Source: an uncultured Caulobacteraceae bacterium (GTDB lineage Bacteria > Pseudomonadota > Alphaproteobacteria > Caulobacterales > Caulobacteraceae). Taken from it: a DNA stretch of 9,517 bases. Within the stretch, counting starts at the first letter, position 1. Every line of letters starts with the position of its first letter. A program made the position numbers and the translations under genes. The notes below the pieces were generated by a model, which saw nothing but the letters and a program-made list of their open reading frames with translations, was not told where the DNA came from and ran no database searches. The stretch spans positions 1 through 9,517 of the forward strand of contig CAMLRH010000085.1 in the NCBI GenBank assembly GCA_946482375.1, in the 5' to 3' direction. Of this stretch, positions 7,044-9,517 are shown piece by piece.

Positions 7044-7813
7044 GCCAGGAAGCCCTCGAAGATGAGGTTGTCGCAATGGCCGGCGACCCGCTCCCAGTCG
7101 GCGGGCGAACGCACCGTCCAGGCGATCACGGGCATGCCCTGTGCGCGCAGCACATCGGCGCGCGGGCAGGGCAGCATGTCGAGGCCGAGCGCCAGGAAGT
7201 GCGGCTTGGCGATCTCCACCTGCTCCAGCCGCGCGAACGACTTGCGCAGTTCGGGGGCCAGCGTCTCGGCGCCCTTGTCGTTCCAACGATAGCTGTCGAG
7301 GCCGCGCAGCACCTGCGGATGATGGGCTGCGAACCAGGCGTGGCTGTAGGGGTTGAAGCCGATCACGCAGGTCGGACCGTTGTGGTCGATCAGCACGTCG
7401 CAGACGCGCTTTTCCAGCGGCCCGACCTCCCCGAACGGCGTCTTGAGCTCGATCTGCACCAGCGCGCGGTGACCGACCTCGGCCAGCACTTCGGTCAGCG
7501 TCGGAATAGTTTCGTCGGTCCCGGCCAGCCTTAGCTCGCGCAGTTCCGACAGGCTGCAGTCGCGCAGCTTGGCGTCCACGCCGCACATCCGGGCGAGCGA
7601 GCGGTCGTGGAAGACCACCGCCTCGCCGTCGCGGGTCAGCTGGACGTCGAGCTCGATGCCGTAGCCGCCAGCGCAGGCGGCCTGGAAGGCGGCCAACGAG
7701 TTCTCCGGCGCGCCGGCCGGCGACCACAGGCCCCGGTGCGCCACCGGCGGCGCGAACAGCAGCTCCCAGGCCTCGCCGAAGACAGCGTTGTCGGGGCGCG
7801 GCCGGGCCTTCAT
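7040..7813 (-). CDS. Glycerophosphodiester phosphodiesterase family protein
   Basis: Predicted metal-dependent TIM-barrel enzyme that splits glycerophosphodiesters into sn-glycerol 3-phosphate and an alcohol. The product is 257 residues with no signal peptide, so it is probably cytoplasmic (UgpQ type rather than periplasmic GlpQ). The signature is complete: AHRG (25-28) with the catalytic H26 and R27, PENS (36-39), IELDVQLTRDG (53-63) with metal ligands E54 and D56, VVFHD (66-70) with the second catalytic H69, IELK (121-124), and a C-terminal IAWTV followed by DNLIFEGF. Start choice: ATG at 7813-7811 sits 7 bases after GGAGG (7825-7821); an in-frame GTG one codon upstream (7816-7814) is possible but only 4 bases from it. 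The start overlaps the RidA-family stop, and the stop overlaps the next gene's GTG, so this is the middle gene of a coupled operon. Confidence 0.93.
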   Translation of the reverse strand: MKARPRPDNAVFGEAWELLFAPPVAHRGLWSPAGAPENSLAAFQAACAGGYGIELDVQLTRDGEAVVFHDRSLARMCGVDAKLRDCSLSELRELRLAGTDETIPTLTEVLAEVGHRALVQIELKTPFGEVGPLEKRVCDVLIDHNGPTCVIGFNPYSHAWFAAHHPQVLRGLDSYRWNDKGAETLAPELRKSFARLEQVEIAKPHFLALGLDMLPCPRADVLRAQGMPVIAWTVRSPADWERVAGHCDNLIFEGFLA

Positions 7814-8274
7814 CACGACACCTCCACCACCGCATCGACTTCAACGGCGAAGTTGCGGGGCAGCTTGTAAACACCGACGGCCGCCCTTGCGTGCCGTCCG
7901 GCGTCGCCGAACGCCTCGACCATCAGGTCCGAGCAGCCGTTCAGCACGCTCGGGATGTCGTAGAAGTCAGGCCCGGCCTGCACGAAGCCGCCGAGCTTGA
8001 CCACCCGCGCCACCCGGTCGAGGTCGCCGTCGCAGGCGGCCTTCATCTGGGCGATCAGGTTGATGCCGCACAGCCGCGCGGCCTTCTGCGCGGTCTCCAT
8101 GTCGACGTCGACGCCGACCGTGCCGAGCACCCCGCCCTGCCCGTCCAGCGACACCTGGCCGGCGATGTAGACCTGCGACCCGGAGCGCACGAACGGCACA
8201 TAGTTGGCGATGGGCGCGATGGGGTTGGGGATGGTGATCCCCGCGGCGGCGAGACGCTCTTCGACCTTGGACAT
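7813..8274 (-). CDS. RidA/YjgF family protein
   Basis: RidA-family proteins are small trimeric cytoplasmic proteins; the founding member hydrolyses reactive enamine/imine intermediates released by PLP enzymes, but several subgroups lack that activity. The 153-residue product begins EERLAAAGITIPNP and has ANYVPFVRSG (23-32), IAGQVS (37-42), ARLCGINLIAQMKAA (66-80), DLDRVARVVKLGGFV (84-98) and GRHARAAVGVYKLP (126-139). R130 appears to match Arg105 of E. coli RidA, the substrate-carboxylate ligand. The extended N-terminus and the GRHARAAVGV pattern place it in the longer YjgF-like subgroup often annotated as endoribonuclease L-PSP. The ATG at 8274-8272 has no convincing Shine-Dalgarno sequence. 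It is the first gene of the three-gene minus-strand operon and overlaps the phosphodiesterase gene by one base at TGATG. Confidence 0.93.
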   Translation of the reverse strand: MSKVEERLAAAGITIPNPIAPIANYVPFVRSGSQVYIAGQVSLDGQGGVLGTVGVDVDMETAQKAARLCGINLIAQMKAACDGDLDRVARVVKLGGFVQAGPDFYDIPSVLNGCSDLMVEAFGDAGRHARAAVGVYKLPRNFAVEVDAVVEVS

Positions 8275-8281
8275 CCCGCTA

Positions 8282-8308
8282 CGCTAGCAAGCCGCGCACA
8301 CGCGAAAA
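8282..8308 (-). promoter_or_regulatory. Candidate promoter of the RidA operon, overlapping the phasin terminator
   Basis: Only 30 bases separate the end of the phasin terminator T-run (8305) from the RidA-family ATG (8274), and no Shine-Dalgarno is visible. On the minus strand TTTTCGC (8308-8302) and GCTAGCG (8288-8282), 13 bases apart, are a loose fit to the Caulobacter-type TTGACGS-N10-14-GCTANAWC promoter. If used, transcription would start at or next to the ATG. The match is weak and the real promoter may lie further upstream. Confidence 0.2.
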
Positions 8309-8336
8309 AGGCCCGGACCTTGCGATCCGGGCCTTT
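8305..8336 (-). terminator. Intrinsic terminator of the phasin gene
   Basis: A perfect 11-bp stem, AAAGGCCCGGA (8307-8317) with TCCGGGCCTTT (8326-8336), encloses an 8-base loop. Read on the minus strand the stem runs into five T residues (8309-8305), the classic rho-independent form. It lies 38 bases after the phasin stop and ends 30 bases before the RidA-family start, so it should separate the abundant phasin mRNA from the downstream operon. Confidence 0.9.
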
Positions 8337-8374
8337 CCGTAAGCCACAGGGGGAAAACTTGTTAGGCGGCGGAC

Positions 8375-8842
8375 TTAGGCCGCAGCTTGGGCGCGCTCGA
8401 CGACCGCGGCGACGCGTTCGTTCAGCGGCTTCACCGTTTCCTTCACGGAGGCGGCGAACAGTTCGGACACCTTGCCGAACTGGGCGAAGTAGCCTTCCAG
8501 CGCGGTCTTGGCGAAAGCGGTCTGCAGTTCGACGGCTTCCTGAACGCTCTTGGCGCCGGCCAGCGACTTGGCGGCGGCGACCTGGTCCTCGAAGGCCTTC
8601 TTGGAGTAGGCCATCGTCTCGGCGCCGAGCTCTTCGGCGGCCTTCGTGGCAGCGGTCACCGAGGCGACCAGCGCTTCCAGGTTCTGCTTGGACTGGGTGT
8701 TGATTTCGGTCAGGGCCGACAGGGACTTCTCGACGTTGTCCTTGAAGGCCTGGTTGCCGGCGGCAGTGAACTGCTCGACGGTGGACTTGAGGGTCTCGAC
8801 GCCGTCGACCATGGGAGCTGCTCCGGATTTGGCTTTAGCCAT
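8375..8842 (-). CDS. Phasin family protein
   Basis: Phasins are small amphipathic proteins that coat intracellular polyhydroxyalkanoate granules and limit their coalescence. The 155-residue product is almost wholly helical and rich in Ala, Lys and Glu, with few aromatic residues and no signal peptide or membrane segment. Its features fit the alphaproteobacterial phasin family: FTAAGNQAFKDNVEKSLSAL (25-44), the conserved QSKQNLEALVAS stretch (50-61), and FEDQVAAAKSLAGAKSVQEAV (84-104) followed by LQTAFAKTALEGYFAQ. An Ala-rich start (MAKAKSGAAP) and end (RAQAAA) flank the coiled-coil core. The ATG at 8842-8840 follows AGAGGAA (8857-8851) by 8 bases. The gene is single: a strong promoter with operator-like dyads lies upstream and an intrinsic terminator follows. 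Granule binding is inferred from family; no PHA synthase gene is in the window. Confidence 0.92.
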   Translation of the reverse strand: MAKAKSGAAPMVDGVETLKSTVEQFTAAGNQAFKDNVEKSLSALTEINTQSKQNLEALVASVTAATKAAEELGAETMAYSKKAFEDQVAAAKSLAGAKSVQEAVELQTAFAKTALEGYFAQFGKVSELFAASVKETVKPLNERVAAVVERAQAAA

Positions 8843-8881
8843 TTCGATCTTTCCTCTCAGCGGGGGCTGGGAACGACCGGC

Positions 8882-8910
8882 GTTCTCTCATGTTGCAGTG
8901 CAGCAGTCAA
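8882..8910 (-). promoter_or_regulatory. Phasin promoter (sigma70 type)
   Basis: Reading the minus strand, TTGACTG (8910-8904) and GAGAGAAC (8889-8882) are separated by 14 bases. They match the Caulobacter housekeeping consensus TTGACGS-N10-14-GCTANAWC at 6 of 7 and 5 of 7 defined positions. Transcription would start near 8875, giving a leader of about 33 bases with a good AGAGGAA ribosome site. One TGCA-G-TGCA dyad occupies the spacer between the two boxes. Confidence 0.6.
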
Positions 8911-8932
8911 CGACTTTTTGTGCACTGCACAA
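8891..8932. promoter_or_regulatory. Paired TGCA-N-TGCA operator dyads, candidate PhaR site
   Basis: Two dyads with the same core lie 27 bases apart centre to centre. Site 1 is TGCAGTGCA (8894-8902), extendable with one mismatch pair to 8891-8905, and sits between the -35 and -10 boxes of the phasin promoter. Site 2 is the 15-bp palindrome TTGTGCACTGCACAA (8918-8932) just upstream of the -35. Their position suits a repressor. TGC/GCA-rich dyads at phasin promoters are reported targets of PhaR, the PHB-responsive repressor known from Paracoccus; assignment here is by analogy. Confidence 0.6.
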
Positions 8933-8939
8933 TTGTGAC

Positions 8940-8965
8940 GCTTGCCATACCGCGATGCGGCAAGC
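8940..8965. repeat. 7-bp inverted repeat in the phasin/carboxypeptidase gap
   Basis: GCTTGCC (8940-8946) pairs with GGCAAGC (8959-8965) around a 12-base loop that itself holds CCGC-GAT-GCGG (8950-8960). No T-run follows on either strand, so it is not a clear terminator. It could be an operator for the carboxypeptidase gene or chance. Confidence 0.35.
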
Positions 8966-9090
8966 CCTTCACAAAGCTGCGGCAATTCGTTCAAGTCCCG
9001 TTTACCGTAATTAAACCCCGATTCACGCATGCTATTGGTTCCCGCGTAGCCGAGGTTGGCTGCGCTGTATTTTCAACGACGGACGCTCGC
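8966..9090 (+). promoter_or_regulatory. Upstream region of the D,D-carboxypeptidase gene
   Basis: This AT-richer stretch should hold the promoter of the carboxypeptidase gene. A GCTATTGG (9031-9038) with a weak TTAAACC (9011-9017) 13 bases upstream is the best -10/-35 candidate, and it is poor. One GANTC site (GATTC, 9020-9024), the CcrM methylation sequence, falls in the spacer of that candidate. No coding sequence or terminator is seen here. Confidence 0.25.
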
Positions 9091-9517
9091 ATGTCGCACC
9101 TCGCCCGCCGCCTGCTTTCTGCTTTCGGTCTTTCCCTGGCCCTGCTGACGGGCGTCGCGCCGGCTCTGGCGCAGGCCGAGGTTCTCAGGGTCAACACCTC
9201 CGAGCCGCGCTACGCGGCCATCGTGGTGGACGCCAACAGCGGCGAGGTTCTCTACGACAAACGGGCCGACAACCCCCGTTACCCCGCGTCGATCACCAAG
9301 GTGATGACGATGTACCTGGCCTTCGAGGCGCTGGCCGAAGGCCGCCTGAAGCCCACCGACCGCATCGTCATCTCCCCCCGCGCCGCGGCGCAGTCGCCGA
9401 CCAAGCTCGGGCTGCGCGCCGGCGAGACCATCTCCGTCGACGACGCCATGCGCGCCATCGCCGTGAAGTCGGCCAACGACATGGCCGTGGCGCTGGCCGA
9501 GAAGATCGGCGGCACCG
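9091..9517 (+). CDS. D-alanyl-D-alanine carboxypeptidase (S11/PBP5 type), 3' end missing
   Basis: Periplasmic low-molecular-weight penicillin-binding protein that removes the terminal D-Ala from peptidoglycan pentapeptides. The 142 visible residues start with a Sec signal peptide: basic MSHLARR, a hydrophobic core (about 8-22) and a probable cleavage near ALA-QA (27/28) or after A29. The catalytic domain follows with AAIVVDANSGEVLYDKRAD (42-60), the SxxK motif SITK with nucleophile S67 and K70 (9289-9300), KLGLRAGE, and the SxN motif SAN (127-129, 9469-9477). The KTG motif and any C-terminal domain or SPOR extension lie beyond the window, so the subtype (dacA, dacC or dacF-like) cannot be set. 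The ATG at 9091 is the natural start for the signal peptide; only a weak ACGGA (9079-9083) precedes it. Divergent from the phasin gene. Confidence 0.93.
   Translation, partial: MSHLARRLLSAFGLSLALLTGVAPALAQAEVLRVNTSEPRYAAIVVDANSGEVLYDKRADNPRYPASITKVMTMYLAFEALAEGRLKPTDRIVISPRAAAQSPTKLGLRAGETISVDDAMRAIAVKSANDMAVALAEKIGGT

Noticed and set aside
5862..7874. A 670-residue minus-strand open frame spanning the COG3146 and phosphodiesterase region
   Set aside because: Only residues from 278 on (GTG at 7043) look like a real protein. The upstream 277 residues are an Arg/Ala-rich out-of-frame reading of the phosphodiesterase gene.
1..9517. Search for mobile elements, CRISPR arrays, tRNAs, defence genes or biosynthetic clusters
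   Set aside because: No transposase, integrase, repeat-spacer structure, cloverleaf or known defence motif was seen on either strand. Codon use and gene order look like ordinary core chromosome.

Overview
The window looks like core chromosome of a GC-rich alphaproteobacterium, most likely a member of the Caulobacterales (Caulobacter, Phenylobacterium or Brevundimonas type). The support is a ClpS whose recognition residues line up with the C. crescentus protein at a constant offset of 10, an alphaproteobacterial phasin, a COG3146/DUF482 acyltransferase-like protein, GANTC sites of the CcrM type, and a phasin promoter close to the Caulobacter housekeeping consensus. I see no insertion sequence, prophage, CRISPR array, tRNA or rRNA. 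Genes are dense, and most protein calls rest on family motifs read by eye.

Layout. Plus strand, 1-3858: the 3' part of DNA polymerase IV (dinB), then the N-end-rule adaptor clpS and the unfoldase clpA, 7 bases apart. The minus-strand HIT-family hydrolase gene (3859-4290) abuts clpA tail to tail with no base between, both stops lying in the palindrome TAGCTA. After a 113-base divergent gap come a plus-strand DUF3313-like lipoprotein (4404-5168) and a Trp-rich TspO/MBR-like membrane protein (5165-5905), coupled through an ATGA overlap. The minus strand then carries a tightly overlapping operon, transcribed RidA-family protein -> glycerophosphodiester phosphodiesterase -> COG3146/DUF482 protein (8274 down to 5862). 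The end of that operon overlaps the membrane-protein gene by 44 bases. Upstream of it is a minus-strand phasin gene (8375-8842) with a strong intrinsic terminator. A 248-base divergent region follows, then the 5' part of a plus-strand D-alanyl-D-alanine carboxypeptidase (9091 to the window end).

How the genes work together: ClpS and ClpA deliver N-degron substrates to ClpP, which is not in the window. The phasin coats polyhydroxyalkanoate granules, and its promoter carries two TGCA-N-TGCA dyads placed as an autoregulatory PhaR-type operator would be. The RidA/phosphodiesterase/acyltransferase operon has no obvious common pathway but is built for translational coupling. The lipoprotein and membrane protein probably act together at the envelope. 

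I did not find an unmistakable new system. The points most worth a second look are the phasin operator dyads, a cluster of seven GANTC sites over clpS and the clpA start, the two mutually exclusive hairpins over the lipoprotein ribosome binding site, and the very compact gene junctions.
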